This document shows positions 11,762 through 22,556 of a stretch of DNA of 64,000 nt, in pieces (within the stretch, counting starts at the first letter, position 1; each line of letters begins with the position of its first letter). This DNA is from Romanomermis culicivorax. Taxonomy: Eukaryota > Nematoda > Enoplea > Mermithida > Mermithidae. Where the stretch lies: contig CAWUHX010000017.1 in NCBI GenBank assembly GCA_963922205.1, positions 558,001 to 622,000 of the forward strand. Direction: 5' to 3'. Made by a program: the position numbers and the translations under genes. The notes below the pieces were generated by a model that saw only the letters and a list, made by a program, of their open reading frames with translations, ran no database searches and was not told the origin of the DNA.

Positions 11762-12694
11762 TTGGATTCTATTTCTAGACGTAATTCGCCAGCTTTGAGT
11801 CTGGCCAGTAATCATAGCTCCGGGGACGCCAATCAGCAGGAAATCCCTGCAATCCCTGATTTCGATGATGATTTGGCACCCAAACGTCGACATCTTACTT
11901 TGCAATCGAAAACATCTATTCTAGCTCAACGGGAGTTATGTGGCCATTTTGAGGTCGCAAAACCCCGCTCAACTCGTTACTCAAGTATTGTGATCCCTGA
12001 TTGCTCTGTTGCCTTAGCTCCAGTAGTTGATAATGAAATTCGTCATTTGTTAGAACGTAATTGCTTATGGCCACCCAAAAGGTATGATAGATTACATCAG
12101 TTACATCAGTCTGTTCTGGAGTGTGCTTTCCCTCTAATTGCTCTGCTCAATAACGCCGAAAACGGTCAATTGATCAACGATTTTTCGATCAAAGCGGTTC
12201 ATCACAGTTTACGTCACCTTTCTTTGGTGTTGCAAGATTTATCTTATGAAAAACGGTATTTAGTAACTAAATGCCTTGGAAGTGAGCCAACATTGCTACC
12301 CGATATTAGATCATCAGTGGTTCCTGGAAACGAACCAATTGCTTGTATTATGGACACTGCATCCAAGTTGGTCCCACCGCCTTTATTTGGTTCGGCGTTG
12401 TTGAAGGATTTAAAGGATTTATTCCAAGGTGACAAGTCGCTTCGTGATGCAGTACGTCTCCTCAACGACCGACTTTTGGCGCCTAGTACATCTTTTCGTC
12501 GCAGTTGGCCTTATGATCACAATAGCCGTGGTTCTTATCGCAACAATCGCATTTCCTTTGATCGCAACAATCGGGATACAGATCATAACAATCAACATTA
12601 TTCAGACCACAAAAACATTCACTTTTCGAATGAAAATCAAGGAAAAAGGTATCAACTTGAAACGCTCGTTTTCTCACTTCTCCACACTGCATGA
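11762..12694 (+). pseudogene. DIRS gag-like region
   Basis: The region lies upstream of the reverse transcriptase and encodes a polar protein. It has a helical middle part (LLERNCLWPPKRYDRLHQLH and following) and a C-terminal tail rich in Arg, Asn, His and Asp (NNRGSYRNNR-like repeats), as expected for a nucleic-acid-binding tail. Position and composition fit the ORF1 of DIRS elements, which has no strongly conserved domain. It is part of a broken element. Confidence 0.7.
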
Positions 12695-12773
12695 CGCTGT
12701 CACAGGTCGTTTACGCTTTTTCGTTAACAACTGGAAACTCATAACATCAGATGCTTGGATCTTACAGTGAGTT

Positions 12774-14341
12774 TTGGGCTATAATCTCGAGTTTGCTTCA
12801 CGGTCCCCCTGTCAAGCGGTCAGACCTAACCAAATTGTTTTTAATGTAAAAGACAAAGTGCAAATTGATAACGAGATTAAGTCGCTTCTTGATAAGAAAG
12901 CTATTGAAACGGTAATTGACGAATCAGAAGTACTTTGGGTGTCCCGTATTTTCTTTGTTCCCAAGAAAAATGGTGAATTAAGACCCGTCATTAATTTGCG
13001 GCCTCTGAACAAATCCCTAATTTATGAACACTTTAGGATGGAAGGTCTTTTTATGTTAAAGGATTTGCTTCAAATCAATGATTTCATGGCTAAAATTGAT
13101 TTAAAGGATGCATATTTTTCCATCCCTATCTCAAAATTTGATCGTAATTATCTGTGTTTTGAATGGAATAACAAAATGTACCGTTTCACATGTTTGTCCT
13201 TTGGACTTTCACCCGCTCCGAGAGTCTTCACAAAAATGCTAAAGCCTTTTGCAGCTGTCGCTCGCCAACTTGGCTTATAAATTATCATTTGTTTAGACGA
13301 TATTCTTGTCATTAATTCGTCTCAAACTAAGCTGATTGAAAATATCGCATTACTAAAAACACTTTTAGAAAACTTGGGCTTTATTATTAATACAGAAAAA
13401 TCTGAACTTAAACCAAGTCAACTCATCACTTTTTTGGGTCTAAATATTAATTCAAAGCAAATGACATTCAGCCTTCCCCGTGACAAAATCCAAACAATTC
13501 GTAATGAATGCAGAGTACTTCGCTCGGCTAACTTTGTTTGTTTACTGGACTTGACTCCCTTGCTTGGCCGATTTACTGCAGCTAGCCTTGGGATATTTGA
13601 AGCCAGCATATTCACGCGGAATCTACAAAAATGTCTCACGGCTTAAACAAAATGCTTAATTATGGTAAGTACCTTTCACTAACACAAGATGCAAAAAACG
13701 AACTGGGCTTATGCCTAACACAATTAGTACATTGAAATGGCAAATCTATTCTCCCAACAAAAAGCACTCTTACAATTTTTACTGGTGCTTCTAACTTGGC
13801 TTGGGAAGCATTCTGTAATGGCTTCTCCAGATCAGGTAAATGGACCCCCGAGGAGTACACCATGCATATTAATTACAAAGAATTACTTGCGGCATTTTTC
13901 GGACTTAAATTATTCGCTGAAAATCGTAAGGATACAACAGTTACTCTAATGTTAGATAATTCAGTCGCAGTAGCCTATTTAAACAATCATGGCGGTGCAA
14001 AAAGTAAATATCTCTGTGACCTTGCCATTAAGATATGGGCATGGTGTCTTGACCGTCACCTGTTCATTGAGGTAAATCACTTGCCAGGCAAAAAGAATGT
14101 AGAAGCAGACTGGTATTCTAGGCACTTCTCCGATGCAAGTGAGTGGAGATTAAATCGGCAAATTTTTCTTAAAATTAGCAATATCTGGGGCCCTTTTCTC
14201 ATAGACCTTTTCGCTAGTCGCACTAACACTCAAACAAAAGATTTTGTTTCTTGGAAACCAGATCCTGATGCCCTTGCAGTAGACGCTTTCTCAATTGCAT
14301 GGAAGATGCCGCTTATGCTTTTCCTCATTTTTGTCTTATAG
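12774..14341 (+). pseudogene. DIRS reverse transcriptase and RNase H region
   Basis: Reverse transcriptase landmarks are visible in order: FVPKKNGELRPVINLRPLN near 12955-13015, AKIDLKDAYFSIPI near 13090-13125, the SFGLSPAPRVFTK block near 13195-13235, and a LDDILVI catalytic box near 13290-13315. A DIRS-type RNase H follows at about 13796-14110, with LLAAFFGLKLFAE, LMLDNSVAVAYLN and HLPGKKNVEADWYSR blocks. The region is part of a broken copy. Confidence 0.88.
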
Positions 14342-14723
14342 GCAGCGTTTTGAACAAGGTACGCCGAGACAAAGTACAATTGTGCCTGATTGCCCCAGTT
14401 TGAGTCACTCAACCTTGGTGGCCACTGTTGTTAGTACTGAGCATCTACTTTCCTTTTCTGCTTCCACAACACAGCAGCTTATTGACGGATCACGAAGGCA
14501 ATCCTCACCCTCTGCTAGAAAATCACACGCTCTATCTTTCAGCTTGGAAGATATCAGGAAAGCTTGGGAAAACAAAGGAATTTCACAAAAGGCTGCAAAA
14601 GTTATGCTTCATTCCTGGGCAGACAATACCGCAAAACATTACAACACAGCCGTTAGAAGATGGCATCGCTGGTGTCTTGAACAAAAAAATTAATCCCCTT
14701 CAGATTTCTACAGGTCAATTGGG

Positions 14724-15395
14724 TTGCAGTATCAAACGATTTCTGGTCATAAATCTGCTATTGTCACTTTTTTAGCCGAATTGGGCATAAAATTTGACGA
14801 AAATTTGATTTTTCGTTTCATGAAAGATGTTACTAGCGAAATTCCCCCGAAATCACGACACATTTCAACTTGGGATCTGGCACAAGTTTTATCTTATCTT
14901 GATTCACTGCACTTGCACGAAAAGTCGAATTTCAAATCTCTAACGTTCAAAACAGTTATTCATCTCGCTCTCATTTGTCCTCAAAGAGTTTCAGAAATAC
15001 AAAAAATTGACGTAAACCGTATCTGCTTCTTTGACGATTACGTCCAGCTCACATTAGCAGAACGTACAAAAACATCTCGTTTTGGTGCACCTTTGACAGA
15101 AAAAATATATAAATTTGATCAAAATAACAACCTCTGCCCTTATAGGCACTTGAAATGGTATTTAAACGTAACAGAAAGTCTGAGAGGCACAATTACACAC
15201 TGTTTTTTATCCTTATCAAGACCAATTACGTCATCGACCATATCTAGATGGATCCAAGCGGTTTTGCAAGCCTCAGGAATAGATACCACTATTTATAAGG
15301 CACATGCAACCCGTCCTGCTTCCGCTTCTAAAGCACTAACTAGTAGCCTTCCACTTACTATAATTTTAAAACAAGCTAACTGGAGTCAAAACTAA
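14724..15395 (+). pseudogene. DIRS tyrosine recombinase region
   Basis: The segment matches the catalytic part of tyrosine recombinases. An arginine box (LALICPQRVSEIQ) lies near 14965-15000 and an H-x-x-R box (HATRPASASKAL) near 15300-15340. A preceding N-terminal part near 14430-14690 contains WADNTAKHYNTAVRRWHRWC, typical of the core-binding domain. This enzyme replaces integrase in DIRS elements. The region is part of a broken copy. Confidence 0.85.
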
Positions 15396-15487
15396 AAAAC
15401 TTTTCAACGATTTTATTACAAGAATATTGCACAGAATTTCACTAACGCAGTTTTTGCTGATAAGGTATGTACTAAAGCTTTAAACAA

Positions 15488-15557
15488 GCCTAGTTAAGTC
15501 GAACCATTGTGTCCTATAATAGATGATTTTGCTAGGCCATTGGCCGAAGTGAAATTA
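15488..15557. repeat. DIRS internal complementary region
   Basis: The first part (GCCTAGTTAAGTCGAACC...TGTC) is the reverse complement of the extreme left end at 11219-11244. The second part (ATGATTTTGCTAGGCCATTG...) is the reverse complement of the extreme right end near 16170-16207. Adjoined complements of both ends are the splint used by DIRS elements to circularise their DNA. Confidence 0.85.
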
Positions 15558-16044
15558 CTTAAATACAATCAATGATGAGACCTCTAGACCCACCCTTCGC
15601 GCCCCAAATTTATGAAGCTTTCTTTTTTCCTAGAAATCCAAGGTCGTGGCCAAATGTATCAAGCCAGTCGTAAACGTCCGTTCAATCGTTAATTTTGTCG
15701 TTATTGGTTTCTTTCGATTCGGGATCTGTGCGTTTTTGCACTAGTAAGCGACTTATTTTTATTGTTTTGATCAACTTTTGGTTTTTATTGGTCATCCATT
15801 TACAGAGCCTTGACGTTCGTGGTTATCTTCGTTTCGATCTCGTTTATGTCGCACTCGACCCGACGTCGCACACGTTTCTTGTCGTCACCGTTTGAGTATC
15901 AATTTGCTTTTTTTCCTCTTGTCAAGTTATGTACATAAATAAATTTCGCATAACAAAACACTACTCCACGATGACCGGTCCAAAAATGTTTGGATCATCT
16001 TCTATCATCAAGTCCCCTGTTAGCTTCGGACTCGCCATCGATCA

Positions 16045-16207
16045 CACTGACTATTGAGTAGGTGTCACAGGCTAATAGGGGCTTTTTAGCTTTAGCTTAG
16101 AACGAGCTGTATGGCACACTGTACGAGAGCAAAGCCTAGTCAAGTCTCACCATTGATTGTATAATAGTGATTTCACTCCGGCCAATGGCCTAGCAAAATC
16201 ATCTATT
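16045..16207 (-). repeat. DIRS right inverted terminal repeat
   Basis: This is an inverted copy of 11219-11325 plus an outer extension of about 50 bases. The extension is matched by the second half of the internal complementary region, which sets the right end near 16207. Confidence 0.8.
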
Positions 16208-17093
16208 TCTGCGCAAAAAAAACAGATTTTTCACCCGCCTTTTGCAGTCAAATTTCTGACATTGTAAAACTTCCTGAAAAGCGTAAAATTCAAAACCGAA
16301 AAAACATTTTCATACCAGATTGTAGAAGATTGTATTCCGCATCTAATGAATGCTTAACGATAAAGCTGCTTCATGTCTGCGCCTATACATGAGTTTCGTA
16401 TAGACAGAAAAATTCTAAAAACTGCGAAAATTCGCAAATTTAGGGTACTCTAGGCATCTGAGTTCTATTTTTTATGCTAGATAAAAACCATCTCAATATT
16501 CAGCATACGGAACTTGTTTAAATGTCCCATTTTTGAAATTCATAAAATTGTGATTTCACCACAATAGGGGTTGCAATTGCCGGACAATTCAATCAAAAGA
16601 TGGTATTCAAACTCCAAGTCATGTGATTGTCTAGCAGTACATGAACTTTCGTAATTTATTGTCAGCAGGTAGAAGATATCGTAAACTATCTATTGTATGG
16701 GGAAACTTTTGGTGCTTCTGAGCTTTAGCAGTGGATATGAATTTTTTGAAAAACTAGCAATCTATGATTTCAAAATTTGATGTTTCGAGCACTATTGTAC
16801 TCTTAATACGCACTTTACACTAGTAAATATCTTACCGCAAGGTGTAGCCCATTCATTTGAAGAAGATGGGGTAAATTTACAGAACACGATGTCTGGCGCA
16901 CTTAAAACGAATCGAAAAAATCGAAAATTTTCAATTCTTGTCTTCTGTAGCTATGCGAATTTACACTTCCAGACGGAATAAATATCATTTTCGTCCCTAA
17001 CGCATCAAGTTACACTAAATATATGATTTTCAGGCGGGGTTAATTTTTTACTTATCACAAGAAAGTTGAATCCTGCCAGAAATCGTGTCTTAA
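16208..17093. repeat. Diverged TTAA-family repeat to the right of the DIRS element
   Basis: It ends with GAAATCGTGTC-TTAA at 17080-17093, preceded inward by CTTATCAC and a TTAATTTTTTA block, which matches the end structure of the TTAA family. Segments near 16380-16740 resemble 10880-11215 on the other side of the DIRS element (for example TATGGGGAAACTTTTGG versus CATAGGGAAACTTTCGG). A left end was not found, so the DIRS element may sit in or between copies. Confidence 0.5.
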
Positions 17094-18659
17094 AAACTTA
17101 GAAAAATTCTGGTGTCGCTAAAGTGCGTGAAGACCCAAATGATTTCCAAACATTAATTGAGTTTCCTACAAGTCCTACGTGACGTATGGTTTAGCAGAAA
17201 TTTTTAAAAATACAAAGTAGTATTTGATTTTCACTTTTATTATGTTATAAAATTTTGAACTCTTCTCAGAAGCATATTTGCCTCGACCAAAAAATATACA
17301 GTTTTTCATGCCAACATTGCATTCACCCGACAGACGCAACACCAGGCGGTTTCATCAAAGACAATTAAGCTGCAGATAAGCTGCAACCTAAGTTGTAGAT
17401 AAACTCTACATGTTATACCATTGCCGGTACAGGTGTAGCTTAGCTCATACGCACAAAACATATCGGGAAACTGCAACTGAACTACATTTCAACGACAATC
17501 TTATAACACACAGAGCTGAGATGCGGTTCAACTGCTGCTCAACTTTCTCGATATCTTTTGTGTGACTTCACTTTGTCCGTTGTGTCCCTTTACTCCAAGT
17601 GTTCTGCTACTGTAAAGTGTTATACTACCCCAAGAATGCTATAAACCAATTTTTAAAATTCCCACTACTCCATGTGTCCAGCTACACCGAGTATCCCGGG
17701 ACTCCAAGAATGCTAAAATTTCAAAATTTCAATAAGATTAAAATAATCATTTTGCAGCTAATCATTTTAAAAGATTTCGAAAGGAAAATTTGACTCTATG
17801 GTGCAATAGCTCGTCTGAATAATTTAAACGTTGCCATCCTAAAACTTCCTCTGACAGGCACGTTTTTTCAGATAACAGGAACAACAGGTGTTCTAAAAGT
17901 TGTTGTAGTTTTTTGTCGACAAATTTTCATAAGGTGATGAAAATTTTTCGACTTATAGTAAAAGTTTTTATTTTGTAATTTGAATAACACATTACACATA
18001 AACATAGCTGTAATGAACATACTGTAATGAATACTATGCGACAACTATATGTATAATTTTTCTCATTAGATCTAGAGATGATTTTAAAAATAATTTTTTG
18101 ACATTTAAAAATTTATTACGAAATTATTACAAAATTATGACGAAATGCAGATGATTTGACTTTTTTGTGAAAGTTTTTACTGCACAGAACTTCGACCACT
18201 TTTGCATCCCTTAATTATCAACCAACTTTTACGCACCATCCTATAGCCCATCCACTTCTCTTTGCTTTGCACCAAACCGCAAGATTGTGGATCTTAGCGT
18301 TCAAAAGATGTCGACAATATTCGAAACGATGTTCACAAAAGATTTTTTCAATTTACACTGCTATGGAAATATAGTGTGAAAGTGGTGCAAACACAATACG
18401 CATTGTTCAGTAGCTGTAGCACATCCAGGTGGCTATCGTGTATAAAATCTTAATGTTGTAAAGTGCACTACAGAGGAAACTATCCTGCACTCATGTTGCA
18501 TCAGAAAACCAGGGTGTTTCATTTTTTTTGAACGCAGTGTATAAGATAAGTTATACAATCAAATTACTGACCCGAGCATATATTCATGGTTTTCAATTTT
18601 CATTGCACGATGATTTCCCTAAAGACAGACTAATGTAAAGGCCATGCAAAGTACGAAAA

Positions 18660-19290
18660 GGCGCGCCGTCATTTCGGTGCCCCACTTCGGCGCCACCGTT
18701 TGTTTGTCAGCTATTCAAATGCCAACCACTTTGGCACCAGCCACTTCGGCGCCGGCAATGGCACTTCTGCAGTTTAGGTGGTGAAGAAAAAAAATTTTTT
18801 CTCAAAACATTTTTTAAAATATTTTTTCGTGTCATAATGGCAAATTCGATGCTGCTGATCACGAATATGTTATTCTTTTCGGCTAAATTTTATAAGTGGG
18901 TTCCCGGCCTTCAGCCTAGTTACTGTATATGAGTTGTTTGTTAATTTTGAGCATGGATATGTGTGACTAGTGAGTAGACATTTATTTTTCCTTTAAAATT
19001 TTCCTTAAGCTTAGGCTTGGGGTACAGCAGCTGCGCCCGGAGGGCGTAGCGCTGTTGCGGCTCTTCCAAACGAAGTTGTCAGTTAAAATAGTATCAAGGG
19101 TCTGAAATGTAAAAACAAAATTGATGAAAAAACGAAAATTATAAAATCGCGATATCTCGAGTAGTTTCACGATTTGGGTGAAAAGAATAACATATTCGTG
19201 ATCAGCAGCATAGAAATATCCTTATGACACGAAAAATAAAAAAAATTTTTGGTACCACCTAATCTGCAGAAGTACGCCGGCTGTTTCTGC
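18660..19290. mobile_element. Short TIR element with CACTTCGGCGCC words
   Basis: The segment GGCACTTCTGCAGTTTAGGTGG near 18766 recurs inverted at about 19245-19280 (CCACCTAATCTGCAGAAGTA), followed inward by inverted A/T tracts and ATGCTGCTGATCACGAATATG versus its complement. The left flank repeats CACTTCGGCGCC several times. A spliceable-looking minus-strand reading frame at 19101-18982, with TTTCAG upstream and AATAAA just after its stop, lies wholly inside this element. It is therefore doubtful as a host exon. Confidence 0.65.
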
Positions 19291-19291
19291 G

Positions 19292-19515
19292 CCAAACTAT
19301 TTTTCTTTTCATTTTGTTTTTCATTAGTTTTCTATATTTTCTTTTTCTTATCTTTTTTGCTTTTTTCGGACTATTTTTCTTTTTATTTATTTTTCTTTGG
19401 TTTTCTGTGTCGATATTAATCTTTTGGTTTATGTTCATGCTCTTCTTTCTTTATCTTATACTTTTCTTTGTATTTCTTTTTCTTTCGTTTTCTGTGTTTT
19501 GCGTTTTTATTTAAG
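19292..19515. repeat. Pyrimidine-rich low-complexity tract
   Basis: Over 200 bases are dominated by TTTTCTTT-like strings on the plus strand. The apparent 66-residue frame here is a run of F, L, I and S from the composition and is not a gene. Confidence 0.8.
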
Positions 19516-19801
19516 TTGTTATGTTAGTAGGGGAAATGTTAGAAGATTCATGTAGCATTATTGGAGTAACGGGACATTATTTTTTGCAAAAGAAATTGCA
19601 TTACTTACGGTAAAAGTATTTATAGCATTACTTCGAGTAACTGGACACTGGGAGGAGTAAAGAGACACTTGGGGTAATGGGACACTTGAGGTAACGGAAC
19701 ACTTGGAGTAAGGGCAGACATTCGCTGTGGACGTGGTTATGTAACAGAAAAAATTGATACAACCATAAAGAATGATAAGGGATGGTGAAGTAATGATTTA
19801 C

Positions 19802-20041
19802 CAAACGATTTTCCCAATCCAAATACTTGGCGTCGTCGGGGCGTGGACCCGAAAACGAGAAAGTCGTTGGAGTTGGCTCTTCTAACACCGTTCGACGTGA
19901 TGGAGGTGGTAGAATGGCTTCCTCGTGCTCGGGTGGTTGTGGCGCTGGTACTTCTTGGGCGGTGGCGACTGCGCGATTCCCATCGAAACGAACGCGATGT
20001 TTGCGTGTGATACTGTGACCTTTGATTCGCGTGGACGACAT
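19802..20041 (-). CDS. Probable first coding exon, Pro-rich disordered N-terminus
   Basis: An ATG at 20041 opens 80 codons that end at a G-GTAAAT donor (exon end 19802, phase 0). The product starts MSSTRIKGHSITRKH, is basic at first, then Pro/Glu-rich (EVPAPQPPEHEEAILPPPSRR), and ends SGPRPDDAKYLDWENRL, so it is probably disordered. Third positions are more GC-rich than the surrounding DNA, which supports coding. Two continuations fit the phase. One is a frame at 19101-18982, which lies inside a MITE and looks suspect. The other is the EF-hand exon starting at 9003, with a long intron full of elements between them. I favour the second weakly. No known family was recognised. Confidence 0.5.
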
Positions 20042-20355
20042 TATGCGTTCTGTACGGGCGGCAAGAGGATTTTCAATCCGAATGGTTAGTTACGACGCGA
20101 CGACTTTGTCCGACGAGGTACAAAAGAAAAAGAGAGAGGGAGTACGGAAAACGCGTCTTCGTTGACAGAGATAGTTAATCGGTACTTATTTTGAACAATT
20201 CGAGTATGTGTAAATAAACTGATTAACAATTTGGAGAATTTCATTTGAAAAACCGAGTATGTCACATAACTTAAATCACAATACAGTAACTTCTGCGATA
20301 ATCTGTATCGTCAAAATCGCCAATTTATACGATTCCCTCAATTCTTCATCATAAT

Positions 20356-20600
20356 TATAGCCTGTTTTTCATAAAATGCTTATAATTGAAAAACTATGAA
20401 AAATGAACCGCCCTCAAAGTCGTTTACAGAAAGCTTCTACTGTAGGATTTTTGCTTAAAAATTTGCGAGGGTGAGTTTAGTAGGCTTAAAAGTTTCCATT
20501 CCTATAAGACGCATGATATAGCAGGAAATTGCAGAAATATGAAATAGTAATTGATTTCCACTATTTTATTCACGAGCATCTCAATAAAAAGCAGCCTACG
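20356..20600. repeat. MITE of the TATAGTCTGTTTTT family
   Basis: It starts TATAGCCTGTTTTTCATAAAATGC and ends with a degenerate inverse (GAGCATCTCAATAAAAAGCAGCC...). The interior shares GTTTCCATTCCTATAAGACGCATG and GCAGGAAATTGCAGAAATAT with the copies at 23812 and 55256. Confidence 0.65.
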
Positions 20601-21714
20601 GATGGACGACAAGGCGCACTTACCAAAAGTCCATAAAAGACGGTCGAAAATAAGCATAACCCATAAATCCTAATTATGAACAATTTTGTCAATACTATAC
20701 TCCATTCATTTTGAAATAATCGATGCTGCGACGTCGCAGCCAAACTTTCATTCAAAATTATAGAAGACTCGTTGACTCTATTGAGTAAATTTTTCCTTCA
20801 TGATACAAACTCCTTGAGGATCACTCTTTTCAATCATTTCATGATTATCAAAATTTATTTCCTGATCTCAAGTAAGGCCGGGTTAGCCGAAACTCCGACC
20901 GCTGCATCAATCATTTCAAAATTAACAGATTATTGTGAGCATCTTAATTTTTCGACAGATCACGCTTGTATGGATTATTTTTCTAGAAATGCTTCTATAA
21001 AAGTAGAAAGCAAGTAGTGTTATATATTTTCACGATTCTTCACTAAACCACACGTTACATAGGACTGCAAATATTGATGAGCACTCAACTAGCCACCAAT
21101 TTTTTTCCAATGAAATATTGTACAGCAAAACCTTCGTGTAATAAATTTTCACGGCAGTAAGTTTTGGTCATTTTTCAATTTAGAAGCATTTTGTAAAAAA
21201 CAGAGTGACGATAACTGATTTGTCAAACTACGAACATTCACTTTTTTAGCGTCATTCTTGCTAGTTAACTCTCTCTCTCTGCTTCCTCGTCCGTCGTGAG
21301 CTCGTCCAGAGCTAGCTTTTCATGGGAAGTCCTTATTCCTCCACCTTTCACGCACACATTATCGTGTGCTTGCTCGTGTCCAAAAATTGGAATTCTTTTC
21401 TTCAACTGCAACATAATGGCCCAAAGTCAAGTACGAAAAGATTTTTTTCTTGACGTCCAAGCTTTCTGGAACAATCTCCGTTACAGTTACCTAGGAATAT
21501 GAATGTCATAAAAGAATGATATTGATGATATCTTCTATGATTACTTCGTCGTCCGTATTCCAATATGTTACTGTGGTCGATTATCTCTTCTGGGTTTCTA
21601 CAATAAATGATCACGTAAGTTACCATACAATCGATCTTTTAATTCCCTGTGACGCGTGACTAGGACGTCGACATTAGGACGCAGGATATACCGCAGTGGC
21701 TTAGGCTTAGACTA
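20601..21714. other. Non-coding stretch with a MITE end fragment
   Basis: A partial end of the TATAGTCTG family lies near 20980-21215 (AAATGCTTCTATAAAAGTAGAAAGCAAGTAG at the left and AAGCATTTTGTAAAAAACAGAG at the right), perhaps another full diverged copy. The rest shows short frames without recognisable domains. Confidence 0.4.
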
Positions 21715-22014
21715 AGGGGCCAACTATACTTCGCCGTACGGTGCCGTACGGCACCACATTGAGCTGCTATACTTAGCCGCACGCGCCGTACGACGCCGAA
21801 CGGTGCCGCAGAGCGCCTGATGAGTGGCTGCTAGCCGTACAATGGTAAATGATAATAAGTAAATGAAAATAATAAAGTAGCCGCTATACTTATCATGCGC
21901 CGTACGGTGCCGTGCAGCGCCGCGCAGCGCCGTACGGCGCATGATAAGTAGCTGCTATACTTACGTGCCGTATGGCACTGTAAGGCGCCGTACGGCGAAG
22001 TATAGTTGGCCCCT
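21715..22014. mobile_element. 300-bp palindromic MITE with CCGTACGGCGC words
   Basis: AGGGGCCAACTATACTTCGC at 21715 is repeated inverted up to 22014, and TA flanks both sides (21713-21714 and 22015-22016). The interior is filled with CGCCGTACGG, GCCGTGCAGC and similar words in both orientations, separated by CTATACTTA strings. It can fold into one long hairpin. No coding capacity. Confidence 0.8.
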
Positions 22015-22556
22015 TATGCTCTCTGGCTGCATGTACATCAGGAGATGGGTTCCTTACGCCGGGCAGAGCCCTAACTGACTCCCAGCAGAATCTTGGTTGA
22101 CCCCTCCAGAATAGCAAAATCTTTTAAAAGTTTGGTAAAAAGAATTACTTTTTGCATCGAAGTTACAAAATTGTATAAAAAGCCAAGAATTTCTTGGAAT
22201 TTTAGTGCTTTTGGGGGAGTTTCGTGCAAAAATCTTGACATTTTTTGAAAGAAAGTAGTTTTGGTTGAAAATGAAATAGCATGCTGAGAAACATAAAAAC
22301 TGAGGGCTTATTTACACTTTATACATTTTATACTGGGCTTATTTATACTTGCTGAAAAACGTAGGAAATATTAAATTCAACAGATTTTCATGTGTTTGAA
22401 ATCTTTCAATTATTATTGATATGTTTTATATCATTTATTGATATTATTGATAGCTGCGATTAGTAGTCGAAGACACTTTTTGAGATTAACCCAATCAAAG
22501 TGATGTATCATTGATGAGATGCTTTGTCCACGAAAATTCATCACAACCGCTGCCGT
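22015..22556. other. Non-coding stretch downstream of the MSP-like gene
   Basis: No gene is seen. CTCCCAGCAGAATCTTGG near 22080 resembles the motif at 6339-6660. No AATAAA was found directly after the stop at 22557; the poly(A) site of the neighbouring gene was not located. Confidence 0.35.

Larger units (their letters stand above)
11219..16207 (+). mobile_element. DIRS-type tyrosine-recombinase retroelement, broken copy
   Basis: Inverted terminal repeats (about 11219-11325 and 16045-16207) share GACTTAACTAGGCTTTGCTC-type sequence in opposite orientation. An internal complementary region lies at 15488-15557. Between them, in order, are a gag-like region, a reverse transcriptase with RNase H, and a tyrosine recombinase. 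This is the diagnostic DIRS layout: no LTRs, no integrase, and replication through a circle. There is no target duplication, as expected for the family. The copy is a fossil with several breaks. The inverted ends still match closely, which suggests moderate age. Confidence 0.92.
17575..19715. repeat. Candidate word-array element (GACACTTGGAGTAA words)
   Basis: The left part (about 17580-17720) carries TTACTCCAAGTGTTC-type words and the right part (about 19556-19712) carries the inverse words (GGGACACTTGAGGTAACGG, GAACACTTGGAGTAAGG). The two blocks are inverted relative to each other, so they may be the ends of one element about 2.1 kb long. A lone similar string occurs near 26010. The AT-rich interior contains another element at 18660-19290 and no gene is seen in 17720-18650. 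Confidence 0.45.

Noticed and set aside
19314-19514. 66-residue very hydrophobic frame that looks like a membrane protein
   Set aside because: It is a TTTTCTTT low-complexity tract; composition alone explains the Phe/Leu run.
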